A stretch of 64,000 bases of DNA from positions 1,426,001-1,490,000 of the forward strand of contig NZ_CP007215.2 in assembly GCF_000300455.3 (NCBI RefSeq). Reading direction: 5' to 3'. Source of the DNA: Kosakonia sacchari SP1 (GTDB lineage: Bacteria > Pseudomonadota > Gammaproteobacteria > Enterobacterales > Enterobacteriaceae). Under the pieces are notes generated by a model. That model was not told where the DNA came from and made no database searches. It saw nothing but the letters and a program-made list of their open reading frames with translations. A program made the position numbers and the translations under genes. Position 1 is the first letter of the stretch. The number at the start of each line of letters is the position of its first letter. This document shows positions 25,668-39,160 of the stretch, one piece after another.

Positions 25668-26855
25668 TCAGATAACCAGCGCAGCGATAGCCGCAGACAG
25701 CACGCTCACCAGCGTGGAGCCATACACCAGTTTCAGACCGAAACGGGAAACCACGTTACCTTGTTCTTCATTCAGGCCTTTGATTGCACCGGCGATAATG
25801 CCGATAGACGAGAAGTTCGCGAAGGAGACGAGGAACACGGACAGGATGCCTTCAGAACGCGGAGAGAGGTTCGCCGCGATTTTCTGCAGATCCATCATCG
25901 CCACAAATTCGTTAGAAACCAGTTTGGTCGCCATGATACTGGCAACCTGCAGCGCTTCGTGAGCCGGCACGCCCAGCACCCAGGCAATCGGGTAGAAAAT
26001 GTAGCCCAGAATTCCCTGGAAGGAGATGCCCAGCACGGCGGCGAACAGTGCGTTCAGGCCGGAAATCAGGGCGATAAAACCAATCAGCATTGCAGCAACA
26101 ATAATGGCAACTTTGAAGCCTGCCAGAATGTATTCACCCAGCATTTCAAAGAAGCTCTGGCCTTCGTGCAGCTTCGCCATTTGCAGGTTTTCTTCGCTTT
26201 CATCCACGCGGTACGGGTTGAGAAGCGACAGCACAATAAAGGTACTGAACATGTTCAGCACCAGCGCCGCAACAACATATTTCGGCTGGAGCATTGTCAT
26301 GTACGCGCCGACGATGGACATCGAAACAGTCGACATTGCGGTCGCTGCCATGGTGTACATGCGGTTGCGGGACATTTTGCCGAGAATGTCTTTGTAAGCG
26401 ATGAAGTTTTCAGACTGGCCCAGAATCAGGGAGCTGACAGCGTTAAACGACTCCAGTTTACCCATGCCGTTCACTTTGGACAGCACCGTACCGATGGCGC
26501 GGATAATGATCGGCAGCACACGAATGTGTTGCAAAATACCAATCAGAGCAGAAATGAAGACAATCGGGCACAGCACTTTCAGGAAGAAGAACGCCAGACC
26601 TTCATCATTCATTTTACCGAAGACGAAGTTGGTACCTTCGTTGGCGAAACCGAGCAGTTTTTCGAACATCTCGGAGAAGCCTTTAACGAAGCCAAGGCCA
26701 ATATCCGAGTTCAGGAAGAACCAGGCCAGTAAAACTTCAATCACCAGCAGTTGAATAACAAAACGAATGCGGATCTTCTTGCGATCGCTGCTTACGAGCA
26801 GGGCAAGCAGCGCCACAACAGCAAGCGCCAGGACAAAGTGCAAAACGCGGGACAT
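25668..26855 (-). CDS. nupC: Nucleoside permease NupC
   Basis: This 395-residue inner-membrane protein matches E. coli NupC, a proton-coupled concentrative nucleoside transporter (CNT family) for all nucleosides except guanosine and deoxyguanosine. Visible are the N-terminal membrane helices, the core motif G-Q-S-E-N-F-I-A-Y near residue 142, the [10 protein letters not shown] helix, and the C-terminal N-E-F-V-A and [12 protein letters not shown]. The ATG at 26855 (M-S-R-V-L-H) aligns with the E. coli start; the frame extends 13 codons further. In E. coli it is controlled by CRP and CytR; a CRP-like site is upstream. Confidence 0.95.
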   Translation of the reverse strand: MSRVLHFVLALAVVALLALLVSSDRKKIRIRFVIQLLVIEVLLAWFFLNSDIGLGFVKGFSEMFEKLLGFANEGTNFVFGKMNDEGLAFFFLKVLCPIVFISALIGILQHIRVLPIIIRAIGTVLSKVNGMGKLESFNAVSSLILGQSENFIAYKDILGKMSRNRMYTMAATAMSTVSMSIVGAYMTMLQPKYVVAALVLNMFSTFIVLSLLNPYRVDESEENLQMAKLHEGQSFFEMLGEYILAGFKVAIIVAAMLIGFIALISGLNALFAAVLGISFQGILGYIFYPIAWVLGVPAHEALQVASIMATKLVSNEFVAMMDLQKIAANLSPRSEGILSVFLVSFANFSSIGIIAGAIKGLNEEQGNVVSRFGLKLVYGSTLVSVLSAAIAALVI

Positions 26856-26950
26856 ATTTGCTCCAAATATGAGACGGGTAGGAATTTCGTGCACATTCTA
26901 TGTAACAAGGCAAAAGAAAACGAGATCAAACACACACTATATTAATGACC

Positions 26951-26966
26951 TGTGACCAGACTCAAA
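26951..26966 (-). promoter_or_regulatory. Possible CRP site upstream of nupC
   Basis: TGTGA-N6-TCAAA matches nine of ten conserved CRP positions, 96 bases before the nupC start. I could not fit it to an obvious -10 at a standard distance, so it is only a candidate. Confidence 0.4.
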
Positions 26967-27147
26967 ATTAGTGATCCAACATACATTTCTGTTATGTTAA
27001 GTAAAAGCGTGAAAAGTTGCGTCATACTGCTAGACTCTTAACATAACGCTGCGGCAAATGCTGTTGCCGCCGTCACCATCCTTGACATTCAACCCTTCTA
27101 TTGTTTCTGGCTATCAGAGAAATCAGGTAAACCCATTTAAATGAACT

Positions 27148-27162
27148 TGATAATCATTCTCA
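27148..27162 (+). promoter_or_regulatory. Fur box upstream of mntH
   Basis: TGATAAT-C-ATTCTCA matches the 7-1-7 Fur consensus at 13 of 14 positions. E. coli mntH is known to be repressed by Fur at a site in this place. Confidence 0.8.
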
Positions 27163-27176
27163 TTTTGGTAGCATAA

Positions 27177-27196
27177 AACATAGCAAAGGCTATATT
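27177..27196 (+). promoter_or_regulatory. MntR box upstream of mntH
   Basis: AACATAGC-N4-GCTATATT is one base off the inverted-repeat MntR operator of E. coli, and lies 12 bases before the mntH start. With the Fur box it would give repression by manganese and iron. Confidence 0.85.
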
Positions 27197-27208
27197 TAGG
27201 GGCAATAA

Positions 27209-28447
27209 ATGAACAGTAGTCGCGTTGAGAATAGTAATGGGCGTGCAGCGCGCAAGTTACGGTTTGCCTTAATGGGACCGGCGTTTATTGCTGCTATCGG
27301 TTATATCGATCCGGGCAACTTCGCTACCAATATTCAGGCGGGCGCCAGTTTCGGCTACCAACTGCTGTGGGTGGTGGTCTGGGCCAATATCATGGCGATG
27401 TTGATCCAGTTGCTTTCCGCCAAACTGGGGATCGCCACCGGGAAGAACCTCGCAGAGCAGATCCGCGATCACTATCCGCGCCCGCTGGTGTGGTTCTACT
27501 GGGTTCAGGCAGAAATTATCGCTATGGCAACCGATCTGGCTGAGTTTATTGGTGCCGCCATCGGGTTTAAGCTCATCCTCGGTGTTTCGTTACTGCAAGG
27601 TGCGGTGCTCACTGGCGTGGCGACGTTCTTGATTCTGATGTTACAGCGGCGAGGGCAAAAACCGCTGGAGAAAGTAATAGGCGGCCTGCTGCTGTTTGTC
27701 GCCGCGGCTTATATTGTTGAGCTGGTTTTTTCCCAGCCGAAGCTCGCTCAACTGGCGCAAGGCATTGTGATCCCGAGTTTGCCGAGTAGCGAAGCGGTGT
27801 TTCTCGCGGCAGGTGTACTGGGCGCGACCATTATGCCGCACGTCATTTACCTGCACTCGTCTCTGACGCAGCATCTGCACCAGGGTACTCAGCGCGAGCG
27901 TTATTCCGCCACAAAATGGGATGTAGGCATCGCAATGACTATCGCCGGGTTTGTGAATCTGGCGATGATGGCGACAGCGGCTGCGGCGTTCCATTTTAAC
28001 GGGCATACCGGTGTTGCCGATCTCGACCAGGCGTACCTGACGCTGGAGCCATTATTAAGCCATGCGGCAGCGACCATTTTTGGTCTTAGCCTGGTGGCGG
28101 CGGGGCTTTCCTCAACGGTTGTGGGGACGCTGGCCGGGCAGGTGGTAATGCAGGGGTTTGTGCGTTTTCATATTCCCTTGTGGGTGCGGCGCACCATCAC
28201 TATGATGCCGTCGTTTATCGTTATCTGGCTGGGTCTGGATCCGACGAGGATTCTGGTTATGAGTCAGGTACTGCTCAGTTTCGGTATCGCGCTGGCGCTG
28301 GTGCCACTGCTGATTTTCACCAGTAACCACAAATTAATGGGCGAGTTAGTCAACACGACATTCATCAAACGGGTTGGTTGGGTGATTGTGGTGCTGGTGG
28401 TCAGTTTGAATGGCTGGCTGTTAATCGGCAGTGCGGCAGGTCTGTAA
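27209..28447 (+). CDS. mntH: Nramp manganese/iron transporter MntH
   Basis: This 412-residue protein matches E. coli MntH, a proton-coupled importer of Mn(II) and Fe(II) with 11 helices. The metal-binding D-P-G-N-F-A-T-N motif (helix 1, about residue 34) and [11 protein letters not shown] (helix 6, about residue 210) are intact. GGGGCAATAA precedes the ATG. Length and ends agree with E. coli. Transcription is controlled by the Fur and MntR boxes just upstream, and a bidirectional terminator separates it from ypeC. Confidence 0.96.
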   Translation: MNSSRVENSNGRAARKLRFALMGPAFIAAIGYIDPGNFATNIQAGASFGYQLLWVVVWANIMAMLIQLLSAKLGIATGKNLAEQIRDHYPRPLVWFYWVQAEIIAMATDLAEFIGAAIGFKLILGVSLLQGAVLTGVATFLILMLQRRGQKPLEKVIGGLLLFVAAAYIVELVFSQPKLAQLAQGIVIPSLPSSEAVFLAAGVLGATIMPHVIYLHSSLTQHLHQGTQRERYSATKWDVGIAMTIAGFVNLAMMATAAAAFHFNGHTGVADLDQAYLTLEPLLSHAAATIFGLSLVAAGLSSTVVGTLAGQVVMQGFVRFHIPLWVRRTITMMPSFIVIWLGLDPTRILVMSQVLLSFGIALALVPLLIFTSNHKLMGELVNTTFIKRVGWVIVVLVVSLNGWLLIGSAAGL

Positions 28448-28460
28448 ATAGCATGAGAAA

Positions 28461-28484
28461 AAGGAGCGCTCGCGCTCCTTTTTT
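28461..28484. terminator. Bidirectional terminator between mntH and ypeC
   Basis: AAGGAGCG, loop CTCG, CGCTCCTT followed by TTTT and preceded by AAAA. Confidence 0.88.
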
Positions 28485-28487
28485 GAA

Positions 28488-28808
28488 TTAGTGGTGATGT
28501 CCCCGGCCATGGCCACGATGATCGTCGCGGTCGCGCCAACCTTCACGGTAACCGCGTTCATACGCGTTCTGTTTGTCCCAGCCGCGATGCCAGCCGCGAT
28601 CATGTTTATACCAGCGGTTGCCGCGCCACTCATAGTTGCGGCCCCAGTAGTCACGGTCGCGCCAGCGGCCGCCGTCCCAGTAGTTACCGTAATTATCGCG
28701 ATCGCCAATTTGTAATTTTACAGATGGCAACAGGGTGATTTCGCCAGCATTTGCGACCAGCGGCGCAGAAGCCATTAACACAGCTGCCAGAATCAGTGAC
28801 CTGAACAT
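28488..28808 (-). CDS. ypeC: DUF2502 periplasmic protein YpeC
   Basis: This 106-residue protein matches E. coli YpeC. A signal peptide (cleavage about A-N-A, residue 21) is followed by G-E-I-T-L-L-P-S and a long region rich in Trp, Arg, Asp and Tyr (repeats of W-R-D-R-D), ending in a His/Gly-rich tail. The start at 28808 aligns with the E. coli M-F-R-S-L; the frame extends five codons further. Its function is unknown; the His-rich tail could bind metal, which would suit its position beside mntH, but this is only inference. Confidence 0.9.
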   Translation of the reverse strand: MFRSLILAAVLMASAPLVANAGEITLLPSVKLQIGDRDNYGNYWDGGRWRDRDYWGRNYEWRGNRWYKHDRGWHRGWDKQNAYERGYREGWRDRDDHRGHGRGHHH

Positions 28809-28931
28809 ACTCTTCTCCTTCACGATCGGGCCGAAACGGCCTGTTACAACAATATTACGGGGCGGCCAAACCCCGTATTATTGGCGGAACTCCTAAATCA
28901 TGAATGGCAGCATTTTTTGCTAAATTTGCTG

Positions 28932-31761
<2,830 letters not shown>

Positions 31762-32997
31762 TTACTTGCTGCGCCGGGGGACAATCATCATCGGTTTTCC
31801 GGCCAGCACTAACCAGGCGGGCAGGATCACAATACACAGCAGCGGCAACAAGGTGGTATCCGGTACGACGACGGCCGCCAGGAACAGGCTCAGCCAGCCA
31901 TCGCGCGTCACTACCAGTACCAGCCCTAACACCGCGCAGGATACGGTGACCGCTGCCGGAACGGCATCGACATGTTCATGCAGCATTAAGCCTAATGCCA
32001 CTCCGACAAACACCGCCGGAAATATACGCCCACCGCGAAAACCGCAGGCGGCAGCAATCACCAGTGCGGTGAGCTTCACCAGGGCAAACAGCAGGTAATC
32101 GGTTACGGTATAGGTATGTGCAAAGGCCAGTTGCTGCATCTCATCCAGCCCCTTAAACAGGGTAACGTGGCCGCCAGTCATACCCAGAAGACCAAGCAAA
32201 AAGCCGCCCATTCCCAACGTCAGCACCGGGTTATTCAGGCGATGCATAAAGTGATGCAGACGCGGTAAACACCAGACTGCCACCATTCCCAGCGCAATGG
32301 CGAACAGCGTTACGACCGCACCGCTAAAAATATCAACGATATGCATCTGCGGATAATGAGGAATGGGCAGGGTGAAATGCGGTTGCGAAAAGAGGCTGGT
32401 GGTTAACGCGCCAGCTGCCGCAGCCATTAACGGCGCGAACAGGCGATCCCACAGTGGCACGTCTTCACTGGCCTTCAGGGTTTGCGAGAAGATAAGCGCC
32501 GCCGCCACTGGCGTACCAAACAGTGCGCCGAGCGTGCCGGCGGAGGCAAGAATTGTCCAGTCCAGCGGCGCAACGCGCGGGAAAATGCGTGCGCCAAGTG
32601 CAACAGCAAGGGCGATATTCAGCACCATCACCGGTTGTTCGGGGCCAAGACTTACGCCGCCCGCCAGACTGAGGATCATCGCCAGCGTCAGCCCCGGCAG
32701 CGCGTTGACGGCGACCGGCGAGCCAATCAACGGCACGGTCGCCGGGTCCGGCCCGCCATGACCGGCGCTGAAACGGATAACCAGGCCAACAGCAACGCCG
32801 GTGAGCGTCAACACGACCAGTATCCACACGGGAGAATCCGGTGAGATGCCGAGCCGCCACGGCACGCCGCGCCACAACACGGTTTGCAGCAGGGCGGCGA
32901 TTTTCATCACCAGCGCTAAGATCAGACTCGACGCAACGCCAATAATGAGCGCAGGCAGCGCTAGTAAGAGCAGCGTTCTCGCACGCGGATGGAGCAT
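31762..32997 (-). CDS. yfeO: Chloride-channel-family membrane protein YfeO
   Basis: This 411-residue protein matches E. coli YfeO, a member of the voltage-gated chloride-channel (CLC) family. About ten to twelve hydrophobic helices are present, with the selectivity-filter-like segments G-H-G-G-P-D-P, L-G-P-E-Q-P and G-G-R-I-F-P at the expected spacing. The gating and proton glutamates must be checked by structure, but E-x-P in G-P-E-Q-P is at the CLC position. The start at 32997 (M-L-H-P-R) agrees with the E. coli N-terminus; ten upstream codons are not conserved. It is divergent from glk. Confidence 0.9.
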   Translation of the reverse strand: MLHPRARTLLLLALPALIIGVASSLILALVMKIAALLQTVLWRGVPWRLGISPDSPVWILVVLTLTGVAVGLVIRFSAGHGGPDPATVPLIGSPVAVNALPGLTLAMILSLAGGVSLGPEQPVMVLNIALAVALGARIFPRVAPLDWTILASAGTLGALFGTPVAAALIFSQTLKASEDVPLWDRLFAPLMAAAAGALTTSLFSQPHFTLPIPHYPQMHIVDIFSGAVVTLFAIALGMVAVWCLPRLHHFMHRLNNPVLTLGMGGFLLGLLGMTGGHVTLFKGLDEMQQLAFAHTYTVTDYLLFALVKLTALVIAAACGFRGGRIFPAVFVGVALGLMLHEHVDAVPAAVTVSCAVLGLVLVVTRDGWLSLFLAAVVVPDTTLLPLLCIVILPAWLVLAGKPMMIVPRRSK

Positions 32998-33176
32998 CTT
33001 TTTATCCTTACAACGAAGCCCGGTCACTCAGGATGCAACCGGGCTGAAACCTTTAAGGTAATCTGTAATGAAGATCGATAATCCTGGGGCACTCATGATA
33101 TGGTCGTTGTCGTTACAGCGCCTTGAATTTACAGTGTGCCAAAGATTTATTCTGACTTTAGCGGAGCCGTAAAAGA

Positions 33177-34142
33177 ATGACAAAGTATGCTTTAGTGGGA
33201 GACGTGGGTGGCACGAACGCGCGCTTAGCGTTGTGTGATGTCGATAGCGGTGACATCTCCCGGGCCAAAACCTACTCCGGCCTCGATTACCCAAGCCTGG
33301 AAGACGTGGTGCGTGTCTATCTGAAAGAGCACGACGTCACGGTAGAAGATGGCTGTATCGCCATCGCCTGCCCGATAACCGGTGACTGGGTGGCAATGAC
33401 CAACCACACCTGGGCGTTTTCGATTGCCGAAATGAAGAAAAACCTCGGTTTCGCCCATCTGGAAATCATTAACGATTTCACCGCCGTATCGATGGCGATC
33501 CCGATGCTCAAAGCCGAACACTTGATTCAGTTTGGTGGTTTGGCGCCGGTTGAAGGTAAACCGATCGCCGTTTACGGCGCAGGTACCGGGCTTGGCGTTT
33601 CGCATCTGGTGCATGTGGATAAACGCTGGGTGAGCCTGCCGGGCGAAGGCGGCCATGTCGATTTCGCGCCAAACAGCGAAGAAGAGGGGATTATCCTCGA
33701 AGAGTTACGCGCGGAAATCGGCCACGTTTCCGCTGAACGTGTGCTCTCCGGTCCCGGCCTCGTTAACCTCTATCGCGCGATCGTCAAATCAGATGGTCGC
33801 CTGCCGGAAAATCTGCAACCGAAAGATGTGACTGAACGCGCACTGAAAGACAGTTGCATTGATTGTCGCCGCGCGCTGTCGCTGTTTTGCGTCATTATGG
33901 GGCGCTTTGGCGGCAATCTGGCGCTCAATCTTGGCACGTTCGGCGGCGTTTATATTGCCGGTGGTATTGTGCCGCGCTTCCTCGATTTCTTTACCGCTTC
34001 CGGTTTTCGCGGCGGTTTTGAGGACAAAGGGCGTTTTAAATCCTACGTCCAGGATATTCCGGTGTTTCTAATCGTGCATGATAACCCGGGGCTGTTGGGC
34101 TCTGGCGCGCATCTGCGCCAGACGCTGGGACATATCCTTTAA
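33177..34142 (+). CDS. glk: Glucokinase
   Basis: This 321-residue protein matches E. coli glucokinase, phosphorylating cytoplasmic glucose with ATP. The ATP-binding [11 protein letters not shown] at residue 8, the N-D-F-T-A-V-S sugar site near residue 100 and G-E-G-G-H-V-D-F near 158 are present. Length equals that of E. coli. The start follows GCGGAG. Its last four bases overlap the convergent ypdB gene, so in this genome glk borders ypdB directly, while in E. coli the ypdC and fry genes lie between them. Confidence 0.95.
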   Translation: MTKYALVGDVGGTNARLALCDVDSGDISRAKTYSGLDYPSLEDVVRVYLKEHDVTVEDGCIAIACPITGDWVAMTNHTWAFSIAEMKKNLGFAHLEIINDFTAVSMAIPMLKAEHLIQFGGLAPVEGKPIAVYGAGTGLGVSHLVHVDKRWVSLPGEGGHVDFAPNSEEEGIILEELRAEIGHVSAERVLSGPGLVNLYRAIVKSDGRLPENLQPKDVTERALKDSCIDCRRALSLFCVIMGRFGGNLALNLGTFGGVYIAGGIVPRFLDFFTASGFRGGFEDKGRFKSYVQDIPVFLIVHDNPGLLGSGAHLRQTLGHIL

Positions 34143-34867
34143 AGATTCATTAACTGACGAAACTCTTTAACTTTGCTGCGGCTGACGGGCACCTGAAACT
34201 CCAGGTCTCGCAGCCGCAAAATATAGGTATTGTTAAACCAGGGTTCGATCTCGCGGATTTTATCCAGATTAACGCAGTACGAGCGGTGGCAGCGAAAGAA
34301 GTGCGCCGCCGGCAGTTTGCCGCAAAACTCGGTGATGTTCATCGGCATCACATAAGATTCCCGCTTCGTATAGACAAACGTCATTTTCTCATGCGCTTCC
34401 GCATAATAGATATCATGAATACTGGTGACGATAATGCGCTCGTCTTTCACCAGATTAATGGTCGCGTTTTCCCGTGGCTGTGGGCTGGCTACCGGGCCAG
34501 ATTGTTGCTGCCAGGCCGTTTCCAGTTTTTGCAGCATGCTGATGATGCGTGACTCCTGGTACGGTTTCAGAATGTAGTCGAAGGCTTCCAGTTCAAAAGC
34601 TTCCACCGCATGCTCTTTCCAGGCAGTAATAAAGACGATAAACGGCTTATGGGCGAACTGGCTGATATTCTGCGCCAGCAAGACGCCATCCAGAGAAGGG
34701 ATATTGATGTCGAGAAAAATGGCATCGACTTTGTTGTGCTGTAAATACTTCAGCACGTCGAGACCATCGTCGAAGGTGCCGACAATTTCCATCTGGCTAT
34801 GCGCTTTTATAAGCCAGCTCAGCTCCTGTTGCGCCAGGATCTCATCTTCAACAATGATGACTTTCAT
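34139..34867 (-). CDS. ypdB: LytTR response regulator YpdB (pyruvate-responsive)
   Basis: This 242-residue protein matches E. coli YpdB. Residues 1-120 are a receiver domain with the phospho-acceptor Asp53 in F-L-D-I-N-I-P, acidic pocket E-D-E at residues 7-9 and the conserved Lys in L-K-P-Y. Residues about 140-242 are a LytTR DNA-binding domain. In E. coli the YpdA/YpdB pair senses pyruvate and activates yhjX. The start has CAGGAG seven bases upstream. It follows ypdA by 12 bases in one operon. Confidence 0.94.
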   Translation of the reverse strand: MKVIIVEDEILAQQELSWLIKAHSQMEIVGTFDDGLDVLKYLQHNKVDAIFLDINIPSLDGVLLAQNISQFAHKPFIVFITAWKEHAVEAFELEAFDYILKPYQESRIISMLQKLETAWQQQSGPVASPQPRENATINLVKDERIIVTSIHDIYYAEAHEKMTFVYTKRESYVMPMNITEFCGKLPAAHFFRCHRSYCVNLDKIREIEPWFNNTYILRLRDLEFQVPVSRSKVKEFRQLMNL

Positions 34868-34879
34868 ACAGCTCTCCTG

Positions 34880-36565
34880 TTAAGGCAACAATGCGGCGGG
34901 AGACGGCTGGCGTTGCACAAAGAACGCGATCTCCGTGCCCGGCGTTAAACGGCGGATATGCAACCCTTCGCCATACAGCAATTTCACGCGCTGGTGAACA
35001 TTCAGCAGGCCAATCTTGTTACCGGGCATCTCATCGGCTTCAACGCGGGCAATCATCTGTGGATCGATGCCGTTGCCCGTATCGCGCACCGCGATACGCA
35101 CGCGGTTGCCGCACTCTTCCACCCTGATGGTGACCACGCCTTTGCCTTTACACGGCTGAATGCCATGCACAATCGCGTTTTCAACCAGCGGCTGGATCAG
35201 CAGGCTCGGGATCACACAACTAACCTCTTCATCGATGTCATAAATCACCGTCAACTTATCGCCAAAACGGGCCTGCTCAATGGCGATATAGTCTTTGATT
35301 TGATAGAGCTCTTTTTTGATATCAATAAGCTCATCATCTTTTAATTCAATGTTATAGCGCAGGTAACGCGACAGATTAAAAATGAGCTGCCGGGCGGTGT
35401 CCGGATTCAGACGAATTGACGACGAGATAGCGTTCAGGGCGTTAAACAGGAAATGCGGGTTGATCTTACTTTGCAGAGCGCGCAGTTCCGCTTTGTTTGC
35501 CATCTCCCGCAGCTGTTCGGCGCGGGAAACTTCCAGTTGGGTCGAGATAATCTGCGATAAGCCAACAGCCATATCCTGTAATGACGAGGTGATCTGGTGC
35601 GCGTGACAGTAATAGATCTTCAGCGTACCGGTCACGATGCCCTGTTCACGCAGCGGGATCACCAGCATTGAGTGGATTTCGGGCGTGCGGTGGGCTTCAT
35701 CATTGTTTTTAATGATAATTTCGCCGGTGTTCATCGCCTGGTGAGTGGTTGGACTGATAATATCGTCGCTGTCGCGGTAATTATTTTCCCCGACGCCAAC
35801 GTAAGCCAGCACATGGTCGGTATTGGTGATCGCCACGGCATCGGCTTTGATATCCCGGCGGATAATGTCACACACTTTACGCAGGGACTCGCTATTCACA
35901 TTCCGGAACAGCGGCAACGTTTTATTGGCAATATCCAGCGCCAGCTTCGCCTGACGACCGGCAATCGCCTCTTTTTCCCCTTCCACGCTTTGCACCAGCA
36001 GCACTATAAAGCCGATACAGACGCTGCCGAGGATCATCGGCACGCCAATTTTAGACACAATATCGAGGCCGAGCGCGGTAGTCGGTGCCCACAGCACCAC
36101 CAACGTCATGGTCAGGCTTTCGCAAATCATGCCGCCGATAATGCCCACGCGCCAGTGCTGCGCTTTCGGAACCTTGCGGTTAATCATCCCCGACATCACG
36201 CCGGCAATAATGCTGGTAATAAAACAGGGGATCGCCGTCACGCCGCCGATATCAATCAGGTAGCGGTGCACCCCGGCAATCACGCCGGTAATAATGCCGA
36301 CCCACGGGCCAAACAAAATCCCGCCGGACATCACCGCGATGATACGCACGTTAACCAGCGAGCCTTCCACCGGTACGCCGGACCAGGTGCTGAACAGGGC
36401 AAACATTGAGAAGATGGCCGTCACACCCAGCAGCTCTTTTGGCGAGTGCGCCGTTTTATGCAGCAGTTCGCGGAACAGGCGGATGCGGATCAAGAAAAAC
36501 AGGCAGATCAGCATGAGCGCCGCTCGGTCAAAAACGGCCAGCAGCATGTCGAATATTTCGTGCAC
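34880..36565 (-). CDS. ypdA: LytS-type sensor histidine kinase YpdA (pyruvate sensor)
   Basis: This 561-residue membrane kinase matches E. coli YpdA over its whole length. A 5TM-type sensor (residues about 1-200) is followed by a GAF domain (about 215-345), the LytS phospho-acceptor segment with [12 protein letters not shown] (His about 374) and the ATPase domain with [10 protein letters not shown] and R-D-T-G-N-G-I. It senses extracellular pyruvate and phosphorylates YpdB. The start codon is GTG (M-H-E-I-F, same start as E. coli); no strong Shine-Dalgarno sequence is visible, so translation may be weak. Confidence 0.94.
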   Translation of the reverse strand: MHEIFDMLLAVFDRAALMLICLFFLIRIRLFRELLHKTAHSPKELLGVTAIFSMFALFSTWSGVPVEGSLVNVRIIAVMSGGILFGPWVGIITGVIAGVHRYLIDIGGVTAIPCFITSIIAGVMSGMINRKVPKAQHWRVGIIGGMICESLTMTLVVLWAPTTALGLDIVSKIGVPMILGSVCIGFIVLLVQSVEGEKEAIAGRQAKLALDIANKTLPLFRNVNSESLRKVCDIIRRDIKADAVAITNTDHVLAYVGVGENNYRDSDDIISPTTHQAMNTGEIIIKNNDEAHRTPEIHSMLVIPLREQGIVTGTLKIYYCHAHQITSSLQDMAVGLSQIISTQLEVSRAEQLREMANKAELRALQSKINPHFLFNALNAISSSIRLNPDTARQLIFNLSRYLRYNIELKDDELIDIKKELYQIKDYIAIEQARFGDKLTVIYDIDEEVSCVIPSLLIQPLVENAIVHGIQPCKGKGVVTIRVEECGNRVRIAVRDTGNGIDPQMIARVEADEMPGNKIGLLNVHQRVKLLYGEGLHIRRLTPGTEIAFFVQRQPSPAALLP

Positions 36566-36855
36566 GGGGGACTCATATGAATAGCGTCAAAAAGCTATGA
36601 TAAAAAACCCCGGCGCAGATGACCAGCCGCAGTATTCATTCGCTGAATGAGGAAAGACCACTTTTCCAAAAGGGGATTGAAAAGAGTCGAAAGAAATGAT
36701 GCGACAGTGCGCTAACCGTTCAATTTTTAAGGTAATTTTATCTTTATTTTATTGTTAAAATATATGATGGATTTTTCTATAAGAGGATAACTTTGCTTTC
36801 CCTTTCCTAAATTAAACTTCCTCTTTTATGGCGTTGCGTTATTTTTGCGCTTACC

Positions 36856-36876
36856 TCTCGACAGCGAGATTTTTTT
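36856..36876 (+). promoter_or_regulatory. Terminator-like hairpin in the alaC leader
   Basis: In the 390-base gap between ypdA and alaC, TCTCG, loop ACAG, CGAGA and a run of seven T (36870-36876) look like an intrinsic terminator pointing toward alaC, 80 bases before its start. A second hairpin follows (CGCCGC-AAAT-GCGGCG, 36895-36910). This could be a transcription attenuator of alaC or the 3' end of a small RNA starting in the AT-rich stretch around 36720-36800. No promoter could be fixed with confidence, and no gene-like frame is present in the gap. Confidence 0.5.
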
Positions 36877-36955
36877 CGGGCTATGTTCTAAGCACGCCGC
36901 AAATGCGGCGACGTCGCTCGGACGGTCCGGGCGCTAACGTTACTCCGAGGAATCT

Positions 36956-38197
36956 ATGGCTGACTTCAGTCCTGAACGCCGTTTTACGCGTATCGATCGT
37001 CTCCCCCCGTATGTTTTTAATATCACCGCTGAACTGAAAATGGCTGCGCGACGCCGCGGCGAAGACATTATTGATTTCAGTATGGGCAACCCGGATGGCG
37101 CGACGCCACCGCATATCGTTGAGAAACTCTGTACCGTAGCACAACGCCCGGATACGCACGGTTATTCCACGTCGCGCGGCATTCCGCGTCTGCGCCGGGC
37201 GATTTCCCGCTGGTATCAGGATCGTTATCAAGTGGATATCGATCCGGAAACCGAAGCGATTGTCACCATTGGTTCGAAAGAGGGGCTGGCACATCTGATG
37301 CTGGCGACGCTGGATCACGGTGATACCGTGCTGGTGCCGAACCCGAGTTACCCGATTCATATTTACGGTGCGGTGATTGCGGGAGCGCAGGTACGTTCTG
37401 TGCCGCTGGTGGAAGGTGTCGACTTCTTCAATGAACTGGAGCGCGCGATCCGCGAAAGCTACCCGAAGCCGAAAATGATGATTTTAGGCTTCCCGTCTAA
37501 CCCGACGGCACAGTGCGTTGAACTGGAGTTCTTCGAAAAAGTGGTCGCGCTGGCAAAACGCTACGATGTGCTGGTGGTTCACGATCTGGCCTACGCCGAC
37601 ATTGTTTACGATGGCTGGAAAGCGCCGTCGATCATGCAAGTGCCGGGCGCACGCGATGTCGCCGTTGAGTTCTTCACCCTGTCGAAAAGTTACAATATGG
37701 CGGGCTGGCGTATCGGCTTTATGGTCGGTAATTCGGTGCTGGTCAACGCGCTGGCGCGGATTAAAAGTTATCACGATTACGGCACCTTTACGCCGCTACA
37801 GGTGGCTGCGATTGCCGCGTTGGAAGGGGATCAGCAGTGTGTGCGCGATATTGCCGCTCAGTATAAACGCCGTCGCGATGTGCTGGTGAAAGGGTTGCAT
37901 GAAGCGGGCTGGATGGTCGAAATGCCGAAAGCGTCAATGTACGTGTGGGCGAAAATCCCTGAACCGTACGCGGCGATGGGCTCGCTGGAGTTTGCCAAAA
38001 AACTGCTGCAAGAGGCGAAAGTGTGCGTCTCTCCGGGCATCGGCTTTGGTGACTATGGCGATACGCATGTACGCTTTGCGCTGATCGAGAACCGCGATCG
38101 TATCCGCCAGGCGGTGCGCGGTATTAAAGCGATGTTCCGCGCCGATGGGTTACTGCCGGCAGCACAAAAGAGCGCGGCAGAAGATCTGGAACCATAA
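36956..38197 (+). CDS. alaC: Alanine-synthesising glutamate-pyruvate aminotransferase AlaC
   Basis: This 413-residue PLP enzyme matches E. coli AlaC (YfdZ), a class I aminotransferase making alanine from pyruvate and glutamate. The Schiff-base lysine is Lys244 in [24 protein letters not shown] and the C-terminal R-F-A-L phosphate/carboxylate arginine are also seen. GAGGAA precedes the ATG. Transcription may be controlled by the terminator-like leader upstream. Two successive terminator hairpins follow the stop. Confidence 0.95.
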   Translation: MADFSPERRFTRIDRLPPYVFNITAELKMAARRRGEDIIDFSMGNPDGATPPHIVEKLCTVAQRPDTHGYSTSRGIPRLRRAISRWYQDRYQVDIDPETEAIVTIGSKEGLAHLMLATLDHGDTVLVPNPSYPIHIYGAVIAGAQVRSVPLVEGVDFFNELERAIRESYPKPKMMILGFPSNPTAQCVELEFFEKVVALAKRYDVLVVHDLAYADIVYDGWKAPSIMQVPGARDVAVEFFTLSKSYNMAGWRIGFMVGNSVLVNALARIKSYHDYGTFTPLQVAAIAALEGDQQCVRDIAAQYKRRRDVLVKGLHEAGWMVEMPKASMYVWAKIPEPYAAMGSLEFAKKLLQEAKVCVSPGIGFGDYGDTHVRFALIENRDRIRQAVRGIKAMFRADGLLPAAQKSAAEDLEP

Positions 38198-38204
38198 CTG
38201 TGCC

Positions 38205-38262
38205 TTGCCCGCCTGATTCGTTGGCGGGCAAAACAAAAAAGGAGCCTTTTGGCTCCTTTTTT
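38205..38262 (+). terminator. Tandem hairpins after alaC
   Basis: The first hairpin is TTGCCCGCC, nine-base loop, GGCGGGCAA (38205-38231). The second, AAAAGGAGCC, loop TTTT, GGCTCCTTTT (38237-38260) followed by T, is a standard bidirectional terminator, serving alaC and the convergent small gene ypdK. Confidence 0.88.
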
Positions 38263-38283
38263 GTACAGCACGATATGCTCAGG

Positions 38284-38355
38284 TTAGATCATCAGGGCGA
38301 ATGTGCCGGCCCACACAATAACCATCACCGAAATGCCCATAAAGAAATATTTCAC
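38284..38355 (-). CDS. ypdK: Small membrane protein YpdK
   Basis: A 23-residue single-helix membrane protein, nearly identical in pattern to E. coli YpdK: start K-Y-F-F-M-G-I-S, then a hydrophobic helix with V-I-V-W-A-G-T-F-A-L-M-I and a TAA stop. The E. coli start aligns with a GTG codon (38353-38355) that has GGAG eight bases upstream; an in-frame ATG two codons earlier (38359-38361) lies too close to the same GGAG. It occupies the same place beside alaC as in E. coli. The function of YpdK is unknown. Confidence 0.85.
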   Translation of the reverse strand: MKYFFMGISVMVIVWAGTFALMI

Positions 38356-38361
38356 GTTCAT

Positions 38362-39102
38362 CGCTCCGCACACCTAAGTATGCATTCATGACCATTCAGG
38401 ACTGAGTATAGAGAGGTGAAACTACGCCACATCGAAAATGAGAATTATCTCTATTTCGGCCACAGCTCCATCTCAGAATTTCGGGTGAATTCCTCACCAA
38501 ACGGGGCTAATGTACGCTTAATTTTTAGGCCTTACAAGGGGCTTTTTTTTATTTAATTTTAGTAACTTACAATGTGTCGGGCTTTGACGACACAATACTT
38601 TCACTGCTAAATAAATTGCTATTGAGCGACGAGAAAAATGGTCTGCTGAAACGGTTCATTTCCGCTTGAATAATAAGGCTAATTTTTTGAAGCGGGTCAC
38701 AGCATCTGCAATTCGATCGGAAAAATGCGCCGCCGTGTTTCTGCGATGAGATGCATAAAAAAGTGAAGGGGAGGGCTAAAAAATAACCCAGCGGAGAAAA
38801 AATTCCGCTGAGGGAAAAGGGCGCTGGGGGAAAATTGTTGAAGAACCCTTGCATATTATCAAAGCCGTGAGATTCCCGGCTGATGAGTGCCGCCTGTTGC
38901 ACATCAAACGGCACAATCCCTGCCTGCTTATTCGCCCGTACATGGCCAACCTCACAAATTGTCTCCCATGCATACCATCCTCCTTTTCCCGTGCAGGCGT
39001 TAGCGTTTACAGCGTCATGATCGTTCACATCAGCAAAAGCGTGATTGCTGGCGCACTATAATAAAATTGTATCTTTTCTGTTAAATCCTGCCTTGCGCGC
39101 AA
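38362..39102. other. AT-rich intergenic stretch without a supportable gene
   Basis: These 741 bases separate backbone (ypdK) from the hut locus. A Fur-like palindrome (TGAGAAT-T-ATCTCTA, about 38440-38454) lies near the ypdK side. A minus-strand frame of 153 codons (38567-39028) is open but has no ribosome-binding site, unusual composition (many Ser, Phe, Cys) and no family I recognise; its N-terminal half looks more protein-like than the rest and might be a decayed gene. No duplicate of the tRNA-Arg 3' end was seen here. Confidence 0.4.
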
Positions 39103-39114
39103 TTGTATAGGCAA
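39103..39114 (+). promoter_or_regulatory. HutC-type operator before the hutU remnant and hutH
   Basis: TTGTATAGGCAA is an imperfect palindrome of the HutC type (consensus near TTGTATATACAA), 46 bases before the start of the hutU remnant. It shares the TGTA...ACA/GCA core with three other sites in the locus. Confidence 0.6.
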
Positions 39115-39160
39115 GTATATATGTTTACACATCAGGACATGTCCTCAGGAGAGAACACCG

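Noticed and set aside
25761-26732. Plus-strand frame of 323 codons opposite nupC
   Set aside because: It is the antisense shadow of the well-conserved nupC; its predicted protein is extremely rich in His, Gln, Asn and Arg, as expected from reverse reading of membrane-helix codons.
35672-36409. Plus-strand frame of 245 codons opposite ypdA
   Set aside because: Antisense shadow of ypdA with a His/Asn/Asp-rich composition; ypdA matches E. coli along its length.
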